Below, piece after piece: positions 17,489 to 25,666 of a DNA stretch of 54,189 bases. The notes beneath the pieces were generated by a model, which ran no database searches, had not been told where the DNA came from, and worked only from the letters and a program-made list of their open reading frames with translations. Each line of letters opens with the position of its first letter. The first letter of the stretch is position 1. The position numbers and the translations under genes are program-made. This stretch comes from Micromonospora qiuiae (GTDB lineage Bacteria; Actinomycetota; Actinomycetes; Mycobacteriales; Micromonosporaceae): assembly GCF_016863555.1 (NCBI RefSeq), contig NZ_BOPC01000063.1, positions 1-54,189 on the forward strand. The letters are read 5' to 3'.

Positions 17489-19210
17489 TCAGGCCACGGC
17501 GGGGTCCCGCTTCGGCGTGCCCGGCACGAGGGTGCGGGCGTACGCGATGGCGGCCGGGGTGTCGGGGAAGACCAGGCCGTCCCGGCGCAACTGGTCGGCC
17601 ACGCCGACGGCGTCCAACACCTCGTCGTGGCCGGGCACGATGCCGGAGAGCAGCACGGTGATGCCGCGTCCCTGGAGTCGGCGGATGGCGTCGCCGAGCA
17701 CCTGCGCGCCGGTGGCGTCGATGGCGGAGACCCGGGACATCCGCAGGATGACCACCCGCACGTCGGCGACGTCGGAGAGCCGGAGCAGGAAGTCGTGCGC
17801 GGCGGCGAAGAACAGCGGCCCGTCGAGCCGGTAGGCGACGATGTGCTCAGCGAGCAGCGCCTGCTCCTCGGCGGTGTGTTCGCCGGAGTCGAGTGGCACC
17901 TGTTCCAGCCGGGCACTGCGGGCGACCGCGCGCAGCGCCACCACGATGGCCACGCCGACTCCGACGGCCACGGCGAGGACCAGGTCCCAGATGACGGTCA
18001 CGGCGAAGGTCAGCACGAGCACCAGTGCGTCGCCGCGGGTGGCCCGCGCCAGCGCCCAGAGCGAGGCCGCCTCGACCATCCGTACCGTGGTGGCCAGCAG
18101 CACCCCGGCGAGCGCCGCGAGTGGGATGCGGCCGACCAGCGGCGCGGCGACCAGCACGACGCCGGCCAGGGCCAACGCGTGGGTCAGCGCGGCCAGCTTC
18201 GACACGGCACCGGCTCGCACGTTGACGGCGGTGCGCGCGATCGCCGCGGTGGCCGGGATGCCGCCGAACAGCGGGGACGCGAGGTTGGCCAGACCCTGGC
18301 CGAACAGTTCGCGGTCGGGGTCGTGCCGCTGGCCGACGGTCATCCCGTCGGCGACGGTGGCCGAGAGCAGACTCTCCAGTGCGGCCAGGGCCGCCACCGC
18401 CAGCGCGGCCGGCAGCAGCACACCCACCGCGCCGAGGTCGACGAAGTCCAGCGACGGCGCGGGCAGCGACTGCGGCAGGGCGCCGATCCGGACCAGGTCA
18501 ACCGGTGCCAGTTGGGCGAGTACCGTGACTGCGGCCACGGCCAGCAGCGAGAACGGCACTCCGGGGCGCCACCGGGCACCGAGCAGCATCACTGCCGCGA
18601 CACCGAGGGCCACCAGGACCGGCGCCGGCTGCGGATGTACGACAAAACGGGCGACCGCGTCCACGGCCACCGCCCACACCCGTTCGCCCTGCGCGTCGGT
18701 GACGCCGAGCGCGGCAGGCACCTGTTGCAGGGCGATGACCACCGCGATGCCGGCGGTAAAGCCCTCGATCACCGGCATCGGCAGGTAGCGGACGTACCGG
18801 CCGGTGCGGGCGAAGGCCAGGGCGACCAGTATCAGCCCGGCCATCGCGCCGACCATCAGCACGCCGGTTGCCCCGAACTGCGCCACGACCGGCACCAGCA
18901 CCACGGTCATCGCGCCGGTCGGGCCGGAGACCTGGAGGTTCGACCCGCCGAAAATGGCCGCGATCGCACCGGCGACCACGGCGGTGATCAGACCGGCCTC
19001 CGCACCGAGGCCGGAGGTGACGCCGAAGGCGAGCGCCAGCGGGAGCGCTACGACGGCGACGGTGAGGCCGGCGACAAGGTCCCGGCGGGGTGAGCGGCGC
19101 ACGGCCGTCCAGTCGGCGCGACTCGGCAGCAGGTCGAGGAGGCGACGCCCGACGGTGCTCACGGCCGACCGGGCGCTGCTGGCGAGTGGAGCCTGGGTGC
19201 CGCCTCTCAT
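17489..19210 (-). CDS. SulP-family anion transporter with STAS domain
   Basis: Inner-membrane transporter of the SulP/SLC26 family, which moves sulfate, bicarbonate or other anions with cation symport. The 573-residue product has the family block LPLALAFGVTSGLGAEAG near residue 55, the GGSNLQVSGPTGAM substrate segment, ten or more membrane helices, and a C-terminal STAS domain (DATGAQVLGDAIRRL ... VLLSGI). Length is typical. Its ATG overlaps the stop of the preceding ArsR-type regulator by 4 bp (ATGA), so the two are co-translated. Substrate cannot be read from sequence; bicarbonate and sulfate are both possible. Confidence 0.92.
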   Translation of the reverse strand: MRGGTQAPLASSARSAVSTVGRRLLDLLPSRADWTAVRRSPRRDLVAGLTVAVVALPLALAFGVTSGLGAEAGLITAVVAGAIAAIFGGSNLQVSGPTGAMTVVLVPVVAQFGATGVLMVGAMAGLILVALAFARTGRYVRYLPMPVIEGFTAGIAVVIALQQVPAALGVTDAQGERVWAVAVDAVARFVVHPQPAPVLVALGVAAVMLLGARWRPGVPFSLLAVAAVTVLAQLAPVDLVRIGALPQSLPAPSLDFVDLGAVGVLLPAALAVAALAALESLLSATVADGMTVGQRHDPDRELFGQGLANLASPLFGGIPATAAIARTAVNVRAGAVSKLAALTHALALAGVVLVAAPLVGRIPLAALAGVLLATTVRMVEAASLWALARATRGDALVLVLTFAVTVIWDLVLAVAVGVGVAIVVALRAVARSARLEQVPLDSGEHTAEEQALLAEHIVAYRLDGPLFFAAAHDFLLRLSDVADVRVVILRMSRVSAIDATGAQVLGDAIRRLQGRGITVLLSGIVPGHDEVLDAVGVADQLRRDGLVFPDTPAAIAYARTLVPGTPKRDPAVA

Positions 19211-19545
19211 CGGTCCCGCCCGTCGGCGCGCAGCTCCTCCAGCAGAGCGCCCCGGTCGGTGAGCACCGCGCCGAGGATCCGCCGGCCGGCGGCCAGCAGG
19301 TCGGCGACGTCAGGTGTGCTCAGCGCGTACATCACCAGCGGTCCGTCACGGTATGAGGTGACCATGCCGGCCCGACGCAGCACAGCGAGTTGTTGGGACA
19401 GGTTCGACGCCTCCACTTCGATGATCGCGAGCAAGTCCCGCACCGGTTTGGGGCCGCTCTGAAGCAGCTCCAGCACCCGAATGCGGACGGGATGCCCCAG
19501 GGTGCGGAACAGCTCGGCCTTCGCCTGGTACAGCGGCACGGACAC
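19207..19545 (-). CDS. ArsR-family winged-helix repressor
   Basis: A 112-residue DNA-binding protein with the ArsR winged helix: LFRTLGHPVRIRVLELL, then the recognition helix EASNLSQQLAVLRRAGMV and the wing. The metal-binding CxC box of classical ArsR/SmtB sensors is absent, so the signal is not an obvious metal. The frame is open 22 codons more, but GTG 19545 has AGGAGGAGG at ideal spacing. It is translationally coupled to the SulP transporter. A 36-bp nested palindrome 40-75 bp upstream is the likely operator, so it probably represses its own operon. Confidence 0.93.
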   Translation of the reverse strand: MSVPLYQAKAELFRTLGHPVRIRVLELLQSGPKPVRDLLAIIEVEASNLSQQLAVLRRAGMVTSYRDGPLVMYALSTPDVADLLAAGRRILGAVLTDRGALLEELRADGRDR

Positions 19546-19585
19546 GCTCAGCCTCCTCCTGCGGCACACGGAGGCCGCACTGAAG

Positions 19586-19621
19586 ACTTTAGCACTTGCA
19601 GAATTCTTCAACTACTAAAGT
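19586..19621. promoter_or_regulatory. Nested palindromic operator upstream of arsR-sulP
   Basis: Two inverted repeats share one centre at 19603.5: an inner near-perfect 16-bp palindrome TTGCAGAATTCTTCAA (19596-19611) and outer perfect arms ACTTTAG/CTAAAGT (19586-19592 and 19615-19621). The AT-rich site stands out in GC-rich DNA. ArsR proteins bind imperfect inverted repeats at their own promoters, so this is the likely operator and promoter zone. Confidence 0.75.
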
Positions 19622-19697
19622 GGCGAAGGTCACCGCCTCCCCGAGCGCCTGATGTCGCCGGGTTGGCGCTGGTGCCCCGGCGCAACACACCAGACCA

Positions 19698-21695
19698 CTA
19701 GGTCAACCGGAGTTCGTGCAGGTCGGTGGCTTCGGCGAGCAGGTGTACGCCCTCGTCATGGTGAAGGTGCAGAGTGCAGCCGGCGCGGGTGAAGCGGACG
19801 GTCAGGGTCTGCCCGGCGTGCCGGGCGGCCAGCCGCAGCAGCACCGGCACCGGGTCGGCGGGCCGGTCGTTCGGCGCGGCGGCGGGCACCGGGATCGGCA
19901 CCGCCGAGTCGGCGGGCACGGCTTCGGCGACGGTGTCGGTCAGGCACTCCACGCACCAGGCGAGCGCCGCTTCGAGGGTCGGCCGGTACGGCAACTCGTC
20001 CGGGCTCACCGGAGCGTCGCGGTTTCGCAGGTGAACCGACCAGCGCAGCCCGCTCACCAGCAGCGGGTCACCGGCGTGGTGCCGCAGGTCGCAGACGCTC
20101 ACCTCCAACGCCAGGTCCAGGCCGAGCGCGAGCCGGATCAGCTCGGTCAGGGGTGGGGCGTCGGGGCGTACCGCCGACACGATCAACCGGCCTGCGGGCT
20201 GTCCCCGGCCGGCGGCGCGCACCTGCTCGGCCACCGGGTCGGCCCCGGCCCAGGGCAGCGTGACGTACCCGCCGAGCAGGTCCGCCTCGATCTCGTGCCC
20301 GCCGTCGGCCTCGGCAAGATCCTCGGGCCGTACGCCGAGGATGGGCGCCCAGGCCGCGAGCCGGTAGCGGTCGGGCAGCCGGACCACCGGCTTGCCGCCG
20401 GGCTGCGTGGCGGCGAGCGTGACCTCCTCCGGCGTGCCGGCGTGCCACGCCAGGTGCACCACCCGGTGCCGAAGGTCGGTCAGCGTGATCACCACCGCGT
20501 CGTAGAGCCGGTGGGTGTCGTCACAGCTGAAGCAGGCCAGCGCGGAGGGTCGCAGGCCGGCACCGCGGCAGTGCGGGCAGTCAACATCGGCGGTACGGCC
20601 ACCGAGCCGGCAGTCGCAGCTACGCAGCCGGCTGCCGGGCACGCAGTCCGGGCAGGGCCGCCAGCCGATCTCCGGACCGAGCCAGGACGGGTCGGGCGGG
20701 GTGAAGCCGCGCCGCAACGGCACCCGCACCCGGCGCAGCACCTGGCCGGTGGGCTGCTCGACCAGGTCCTCGATCGGTTCGCCGTCGCGCAGGCTGGTGT
20801 GCCACCAGCGACCGTCCCGCCAGATCGCCTGCGCGCCGGGCAGCTCGGCACCGTCGACCGGGTCTACGCAGTCGGCGAGAATCCGGCGTTCGAGCTGGTC
20901 CACGTCGACGGCCGGCACGACGGGTGGGCGCGGCTGGTCGGGCTGCACCAGCCGGGCGGCGACGTCCCGGCCGCGCTCGGCGAGCCCGGCCAGCGCGTCG
21001 GCCACGTCGGTGGCGGCCAGCGCTTCCGGCAGGTCGCGCCGCCCGCTGCTGAACATCGGCGCCGGCGAGCCGGGCACCTCGTACCGGACGTTCCAGCCCT
21101 GCCGGCGTACTTCGATCACCAGGTCGAGCAGGAGCAGGTCGGCCAGCGCGCAGAGCCGCACCAGCCGGTCGGCCGGGTCGACCGGCGGCGCGGGCTGGCA
21201 CCGCCCGACGAACAGCCGCCAGGGAGCGTTGTCCCACCCCACGATGGCCTGGGCCTCCAGCTCCAATCGGTGCAGGGCCGGCAGGTCGGGTCGCCACTGC
21301 GACGGCAACCACAGCTGCGGCACCTCACCGGTCACGCTGGCACCGACGCTGGCGGCAAGCTCGCGTACCCGGTCGGAGAGCCGGACCACCCACCCGGTCG
21401 GGGCCGACTCAGGATCGAGGCCGCCGGGCACGACGTTGTGGGAGGCGACCGCGCCGGTGTCCAGATTGGCCACGCTGAGCACCAGCTGCGCCCGTCGCCG
21501 CCCGCGCCGCTTGCAGCGATGACAGGCGTACGCCACACTGCCCGCGCCCCGGCACTGCTCACACTCGCGGTACGCCTCCCGGTTCACGGGCGTGGCCGTC
21601 TCGTCCGCCAGAAACCGGTTCCCGAAGTTAAGGCACCGACAAGGCGACAGCTGAAAAGTCAACCCGTCACAGTCCGGGCAGGTTATGACAGTCAC
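19698..21695 (-). CDS. Large cysteine-rich protein with two zinc clusters, unknown function
   Basis: A 665-residue soluble protein I do not recognise by name. It holds two DnaJ-like cysteine clusters. The N-terminal one (residues ~6-61) reads CPDC, CRC, CEQCRGAG, CHRC; the second (residues ~348-395) reads CPDC, CDC, CPHCRGAG, CFSC. These look like a duplicated zinc module, each followed by a ~270-residue alpha/beta region, so the protein may be an internal duplication. No catalytic motif, signal or membrane segment is visible. Start is GTG 21695 with a weak GGGTGAG upstream. It is divergent from the broken XRE regulator. Zinc binding is inferred from spacing only. Confidence 0.75.
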   Translation of the reverse strand: MTVITCPDCDGLTFQLSPCRCLNFGNRFLADETATPVNREAYRECEQCRGAGSVAYACHRCKRRGRRRAQLVLSVANLDTGAVASHNVVPGGLDPESAPTGWVVRLSDRVRELAASVGASVTGEVPQLWLPSQWRPDLPALHRLELEAQAIVGWDNAPWRLFVGRCQPAPPVDPADRLVRLCALADLLLLDLVIEVRRQGWNVRYEVPGSPAPMFSSGRRDLPEALAATDVADALAGLAERGRDVAARLVQPDQPRPPVVPAVDVDQLERRILADCVDPVDGAELPGAQAIWRDGRWWHTSLRDGEPIEDLVEQPTGQVLRRVRVPLRRGFTPPDPSWLGPEIGWRPCPDCVPGSRLRSCDCRLGGRTADVDCPHCRGAGLRPSALACFSCDDTHRLYDAVVITLTDLRHRVVHLAWHAGTPEEVTLAATQPGGKPVVRLPDRYRLAAWAPILGVRPEDLAEADGGHEIEADLLGGYVTLPWAGADPVAEQVRAAGRGQPAGRLIVSAVRPDAPPLTELIRLALGLDLALEVSVCDLRHHAGDPLLVSGLRWSVHLRNRDAPVSPDELPYRPTLEAALAWCVECLTDTVAEAVPADSAVPIPVPAAAPNDRPADPVPVLLRLAARHAGQTLTVRFTRAGCTLHLHHDEGVHLLAEATDLHELRLT

Positions 21696-21941
21696 TGCTC
21701 ACCCGTCCGATTTCCGCTAGCGCACTGTGACCTTTCGAAGATTGCTCGCACGGGTCGACACCGCCCCTTCTTTGATCGGAATTGGCATCGCGGTCATCGC
21801 CGTTGTCGGACTTATCTTGTAGGGTCGGAAACACCATGACAATGAATGTCGCGTCACACTGTTCGACTGCTTGATCGCACCATTTCGGAGTTCGACAACC
21901 CCCGCCAGGATGTTGCAAAACCCGACAGGAAGGAGGGCGCG

Positions 21942-22826
21942 ATGGCCGAAGACATGGGGTCGACAGTGCCCCGACGCCAGCTCGGCAGGACCCTGCGTGA
22001 CCTGCGCACCGAAGCCGGGATCACGCTCGACGCCGCCGCCGAGGCGCTGGAGTGCAGCCGACAGAAGGTGTGGCGGATCGAGAGCGGCCTCGGCTCCGTG
22101 CGCGGCGTCGACGTCCGCGCCATGTGCGAGCTGTACGGCGCACGCGGCGAACTGACCCGAGCGCTCACCGCCCTGGCCGCCGAGACAAGAGCCAAAGGTT
22201 GGTGGCACGCCTACGGCGACGCCATCCCCGACTGATTCGAGCTGTACGTCGGCCTCGAATCCGCCGCTTCGAAACTACGGTTCTACAAGAACAGCCTCGT
22301 GCCGGGCATCTTCCAAACTCGGGACTACGCCCGGGGCATCTACCGGATCGATCAGCCCGACATGACCGACGACGACCGCGAACGCGCCGTCGACCTTCGC
22401 CTGCAACGCCAGTCACTGCTGACCCGCCGCCTGCCCAAGGCGCCCGAGGTGCAGGTCGTCCTCTGCGAATCCGTCCTACTCCGACCGGTCGTCAGCAGCG
22501 CGGCCATGGCGGAGCAGCTACGGCACCTGCTGCGGTTGACCGAGCAGCCGAACATCTCCGTCCGCGTCACGCCGCTGACGGCCGGGCCACACCAGGGAAC
22601 CGTGGCGGGCGAGTTCGTCATGCTCAATTTTCCACTGGGAAACCGGAGCACGCCCGAACCGCCGGTGGTGTACAGCGAAGCGATCACCGGTGCTCTCTAT
22701 CTCGACCGACCGGGCGAGTTCGCGACCTATGAGAAGGTCTGGTCGAGCCTGCTCTCACTCGCTCTCGATGAGGGACAATCGATCGAGCTGATCAACAAGG
22801 TAATCGGGGAGGTTCACCATGGTTGA
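21942..22826 (+). pseudogene. XRE regulator (HTH plus DUF5753) with in-frame stop
   Basis: From ATG 21942 (AGGAAGGAGG upstream) the frame gives a helix-turn-helix (LGRTLRDLRTEAGITLDAAA ... SRQKVWRIESG) and then runs into TGA at 22233-22235, codon 98. The same frame continues without gap through FELYVGLESAASKLRFYKN, PGIFQTRDYAR and the rest of a DUF5753 sensor domain to 22826, 294 codons in all. At the stop, related proteins have tryptophan (the YGDAIPD-W-FELYVGLE stretch), so a single TGG to TGA change explains it. The rest shows no decay, implying a very recent mutation, a sequencing error, or a truncated 97-residue HTH protein. Paired with DUF397. Confidence 0.85.
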
Positions 22827-23013
22827 CCTGACGGGTGCGCGCTGGCGCAAGAGCACCCGCAGTGCGGGCAACGGCGGCGAGTGCGTCGAGGTCGCCGACA
22901 ACCTGCCCGGCGTCGTCGCCGTACGCGACAGCAAAGACCCACACGGCCCCGCCCTCACCTTCACCCCCACCGCCTGGACCAGCTTCATCGCTGCCACACG
23001 CGAGCTGCACTGA
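22819..23013 (+). CDS. DUF397 protein, partner of the XRE regulator
   Basis: A 64-residue protein with the DUF397 signature: ARWRKSTRSAGNGGECVEVA, VAVRDSKDPHGPAL and FTPTAWTSFI. In actinobacteria such proteins are commonly encoded next to XRE-DUF5753 regulators and are thought to act as their small partner, antitoxin-like or as developmental regulators. The ATG overlaps the end of the XRE gene by 8 bp and has GGGGAGG upstream. Since the upstream frame is interrupted by a stop, translational coupling may be reduced. Confidence 0.9.
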   Translation: MVDLTGARWRKSTRSAGNGGECVEVADNLPGVVAVRDSKDPHGPALTFTPTAWTSFIAATRELH

Positions 23014-23400
23014 CCCGGCCGAGCCGCACCCGGCAAGCTTCGCCTTCGGGATGCTGTTCTGCTGCCTGTCGAGCTGAACCGTTGATGCCATCAGGGAGGC
23101 GTTCAGCGCCGGCCGCGCACCCGCCGGCCGCCGCGCTGCCGAGCCGAAGGCCGCGATCCATTCACGCTCTCAGCTCGACAGGGCCTGCCCTTCTAATTCA
23201 TCAGAAGGACGGGCAGGAAGGCGGGCAGCTGTGTCTACCCGCCCGCTGGTCAGTAGGCGGCGCGGGTCGCGGCATCTGGTACGACAACCGCCGCGCGACG
23301 AGGCGTGGAGCCCCGAGTCACACCCGGCAAGCTTTCCGGCCGTCCCACAACTGGGCGCTTCCGCTGATCACCTTTCAGGCAGTGCGCGGTTTACCACCTT
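23014..23400. other. Intergenic region with hairpins
   Basis: About 390 bp without a convincing gene. A bulged hairpin (about 23185-23216) and a GGCGGG/CCCGCC hairpin (about 23220-23243) probably terminate the XRE-DUF397 unit. The 14-mer CACCCGGCAAGCTT occurs at 23027-23040 and again at 23321-23334. Confidence 0.5.
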
Positions 23401-23835
23401 GTGGGCATACGGACGGAATTCAGCGACCTGATTCGCGCGATGGCGCGTCGCGATTGGGGCACGATCAACCGGCTCTTGGACGAAGTGGAGAGCATCGGCT
23501 GGCGCGGCGGCAGCCAGGTGATCGCTGCGGCCTTCGCCATCGCGGTCAACGAACATTTCACCGCTGGCCACTCCCCCACCGATGATGTGGCCCGCTTCGT
23601 CGCCGAGACGCGGTCACAGTTCCCGGCCGCGCAGTCGCTTCCCACGCTGGAGATGGAAGGACTCGTCCGGGCTGCGCTCGGCGAGGTCGATCTCATCGAA
23701 AACCTCAGCCCGGAGGCCGCCCTTCAGATGCAGATTGTCATCCTCGGCAAGCTGCTTCACGACGGCTACCACACCGAACCTGAGCTTGAGGCGTTCCTTG
23801 CCGACGTCGAGAGCGTCGCTGCCGACTACCTGTAG
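23401..23835 (+). CDS. Small acidic helical protein, family A copy 1, unknown function
   Basis: A 144-residue soluble, mostly helical protein without recognised domain. It resembles the 141-residue product at 25102-25527 in length and order of blocks: a GW near residue 40 followed by a hydrophobic AAAFAIAVNEHF / AAVFFLAVDRRF helix, a 'F..E.R' turn, a second helical half and a closing EL..FLADVE / DLDALLAEA helix. The two are likely paralogs bracketing three other small genes. GTG 23401 starts it, with no clear ribosome site. A 46-bp piece of this gene (23638-23683) recurs at 28025-28070. Function unknown; immunity-like or chaperone-like roles are only guesses. Confidence 0.7.
   Translation: MGIRTEFSDLIRAMARRDWGTINRLLDEVESIGWRGGSQVIAAAFAIAVNEHFTAGHSPTDDVARFVAETRSQFPAAQSLPTLEMEGLVRAALGEVDLIENLSPEAALQMQIVILGKLLHDGYHTEPELEAFLADVESVAADYL
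23638..23683 (+). repeat. Direct repeat copy A (inside family A gene)
   Basis: 46 bp beginning CTTCCCACGCTGGAGATGG. It matches 28025-28070 at 44 of 46 positions in the same orientation, and encodes LPTLEMEGLVRAALG. Confidence 0.9.
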
Positions 23836-23927
23836 TCACCGGGCAGCGAGCCGCATTCATCTCCGATAGTGTCCGTCCGACTACTCAGACGTGATGCGCG
23901 TTCGCGGACGGTCGACGGAGGGACAGC

Positions 23928-24191
23928 ATGGCCAGCATCGAAGAGGTCAAGGCGGCGCTGATGCAGGCAGCCGAGCAGGGCAACGCTACGATCAACCAGA
24001 TCCGAGCCGCCGCCGAGAACACCGAGCAGATGCTGACCCGGCTACGTGCCGTCGCCGCTGGCACCGGCCATCCGACGATCGCCGAGGCCATCGCCCGAGG
24101 CGAGCAGAGCAAGCAGCGCCTGGCCGAGGCCATGACGCTCGTGCAGGGCAGCTCGGAGGCGGCACGTCGCTACGTCGGCATCCTCGGCTGA
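23928..24191 (+). CDS. Small helical protein, family B copy 1 (DUF6244-like)
   Basis: An 87-residue helical protein (IEEVKAALMQAAEQGNATI ... RRYVGILG) with GGAGG before its ATG. It shares a pattern with the next two products: an N-terminal S-I/V-x-EV/EL-K-A helix, a GT/GS turn, and a C-terminal A....Y...L helix. Such pairs of helices resemble actinobacterial DUF6244 proteins and, in size and hairpin shape, WXG100 secreted proteins, but no WxG motif is present. Function unknown. Confidence 0.65.
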   Translation: MASIEEVKAALMQAAEQGNATINQIRAAAENTEQMLTRLRAVAAGTGHPTIAEAIARGEQSKQRLAEAMTLVQGSSEAARRYVGILG

Positions 24192-24201
24192 CGCCACCAC
24201 C

Positions 24202-24462
24202 ATGAGCGTTGGCGAGGTCAAGGCGACCCTCCGCGCCGCCATCGAAGCCGCCCGACAGGGACGACGGGTGTTCGACCAGGCTGTCTCTGACGCCCAAGCG
24301 GCAACCGGTACGGCGAGCGCCATCCTGCACGGCAGCGAACACGAGCACGTGAACGCCACCCATCAGGCACTTGCCGCCGCCAAGGCAGAGGTCGAACCGA
24401 CTCGACGCCGCTTCGGCCGCATCGCCGACACCGCAAGCGACTACCTCAACCACCTCGGATGA
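24202..24462 (+). CDS. Small helical protein, family B copy 2 (DUF6244-like)
   Basis: An 86-residue helical protein (VGEVKATLRAAIEAARQGR ... YLNHLG), starting 10 bp after the previous gene and overlapping the next by 4 bp (ATGA). It has the same helix-turn-helix layout and length as its upstream neighbour, suggesting tandem duplication followed by divergence. No own ribosome site is evident, so it is probably translated by coupling. Function unknown. Confidence 0.65.
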   Translation: MSVGEVKATLRAAIEAARQGRRVFDQAVSDAQAATGTASAILHGSEHEHVNATHQALAAAKAEVEPTRRRFGRIADTASDYLNHLG

Positions 24463-25115
24463 GCGGCAGCATCGCCGAGTTGGTCGCACAGCTCCTGGCC
24501 GTACGCGGAAAGCTGGATGCCGCAGCCGTCACCGCGCTGCGCGCCCAGACGGACGCCAAGGTGGCATTGGCGCGGCTGACCGAGGTGCAGCGGGGAAGCA
24601 GTGACCAGCGGTTACGCGACGCCGTCGCGGACGCCGAGGTGGCCAGAGACAAAGCCGGCCGTTACGCACGTCTCTTGGCTGAGGCTGCCCGCCACATCAC
24701 CGCGTACATCAACACCATCGCTCCCGGTGCCGCGCCCACCGGGCATGCCGCAGATGATGCCGCACCCTCCGGCAAACGTGTGCTCACCGAGGCCGAGCGA
24801 CGCGGGCGGCGAGCCGACATTGCCTGGCGCAAGCAAGTCAAAAAGGCCGACGACATCGAGGATGGCCTCAAAAACGCCGAGACCAGCGCCCGCGAGGTGT
24901 TCAAGTTTTTCAAGCAGCATGGCGACGGCCAGGGCGGGACCACAAGCGGAACGACGAGCCCCGGACCCACGCCCGCACAGGACCGGCCACATGTCGACAA
25001 CCCGGTAACTGCCGCGGTGATGGCGGCTGGCGCGCTGGCGGTGACCGTGAAAGCGATATGGAACCATGGCAAAGCGCGACGAGCGAGGAAGCGGGAAGAA
25101 AATGATCAAGCCTGA
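24459..25115 (+). CDS. Family B domain fused to a membrane-anchored tail
   Basis: A 218-residue protein. Residues ~1-90 repeat the helical family B layout (SIAELVAQLLAVRGKLDAA ... HITAYINTI). Next come a charged helix (EAERRGRRADIAWRKQVKKA), a Gly/Thr/Pro linker and one hydrophobic segment near the C terminus (AAVMAAGALAVTVKAIW) followed by a basic tail, as in a tail-anchored or single-pass protein. It overlaps the preceding gene by 4 bp and the next by 14 bp, so it is in the middle of a tight operon. It could anchor the small helical partners at the membrane; this is inference. Confidence 0.65.
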   Translation: MSGSIAELVAQLLAVRGKLDAAAVTALRAQTDAKVALARLTEVQRGSSDQRLRDAVADAEVARDKAGRYARLLAEAARHITAYINTIAPGAAPTGHAADDAAPSGKRVLTEAERRGRRADIAWRKQVKKADDIEDGLKNAETSAREVFKFFKQHGDGQGGTTSGTTSPGPTPAQDRPHVDNPVTAAVMAAGALAVTVKAIWNHGKARRARKREENDQA

Positions 25116-25527
25116 GCTGCCCGAGTACATCCGCACGATGGTTCGTGGCGACCACGCCGCCAACGATGCAGTGGAGGCCCAGCTTGACGCCGAGGGCTGG
25201 GACGGTCTTCCGCGCTACCTCGCGGCAGTCTTCTTCCTGGCCGTCGATCGCCGCTTCGGCGAGACCGCTGGCCGCGCCGAAGTCATCACCTTCGTCGGCG
25301 AGCTACGCGCCGGGCTTGCCAACGGCGGGCCGGAGATCAACGCCGAGGCAGCCGAGCAGCTCATCATGTCCATCATCGACCCGTCGCTCGACTACTCGAT
25401 GAGCCAGGAGATGATCGGCCGCATCCAGGCAGCCACCGTGCAGAAAATCCTCACCGAGGAGAATCTGTCGGACGCCGACCTGGACGCCCTACTCGCTGAG
25501 GCCGTCAGCCTGTCCTCGCGCCCCTGA
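25102..25527 (+). CDS. Small acidic helical protein, family A copy 2
   Basis: A 141-residue protein resembling the 23401 gene product: LDAEGWDGLPRYLAAVFFLA, FVGELRAG, and a closing DADLDALLAEAVSL helix. ATG 25102 has GGGAAG 4 nt upstream and gives a length near that of the paralog; an ATG at 25066 would add 12 basic residues. It is the last gene of the small-protein operon, overlapping the tail-anchored gene by 14 bp. Function unknown. Confidence 0.68.
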   Translation: MIKPELPEYIRTMVRGDHAANDAVEAQLDAEGWDGLPRYLAAVFFLAVDRRFGETAGRAEVITFVGELRAGLANGGPEINAEAAEQLIMSIIDPSLDYSMSQEMIGRIQAATVQKILTEENLSDADLDALLAEAVSLSSRP

Positions 25528-25666
25528 GCCGTCGGCCCGCAGAGACGGCGCCGACTTTGGGTTAAGGGAGCCGTTCGATCAAAGCGGCACGGGTGCGGGA
25601 CAGGCTCAACGCCGTCTGCCCGCGACAACCAAAAGAGCAGATCGCGACTTGCCAGCAATCAGCGGA

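Noticed and set aside
22233..22235. TGA read as selenocysteine in the XRE gene
   Set aside because: The family has tryptophan here, there is no catalytic role for selenocysteine in a DUF5753 protein, and no SECIS-like hairpin is evident.
23027..23334. 14-bp repeat CACCCGGCAAGCTT at two places flanking the DUF397 downstream region
   Set aside because: It is short, has no associated mobile gene, and could be chance or a decayed duplication; noted only inside the intergenic entry.
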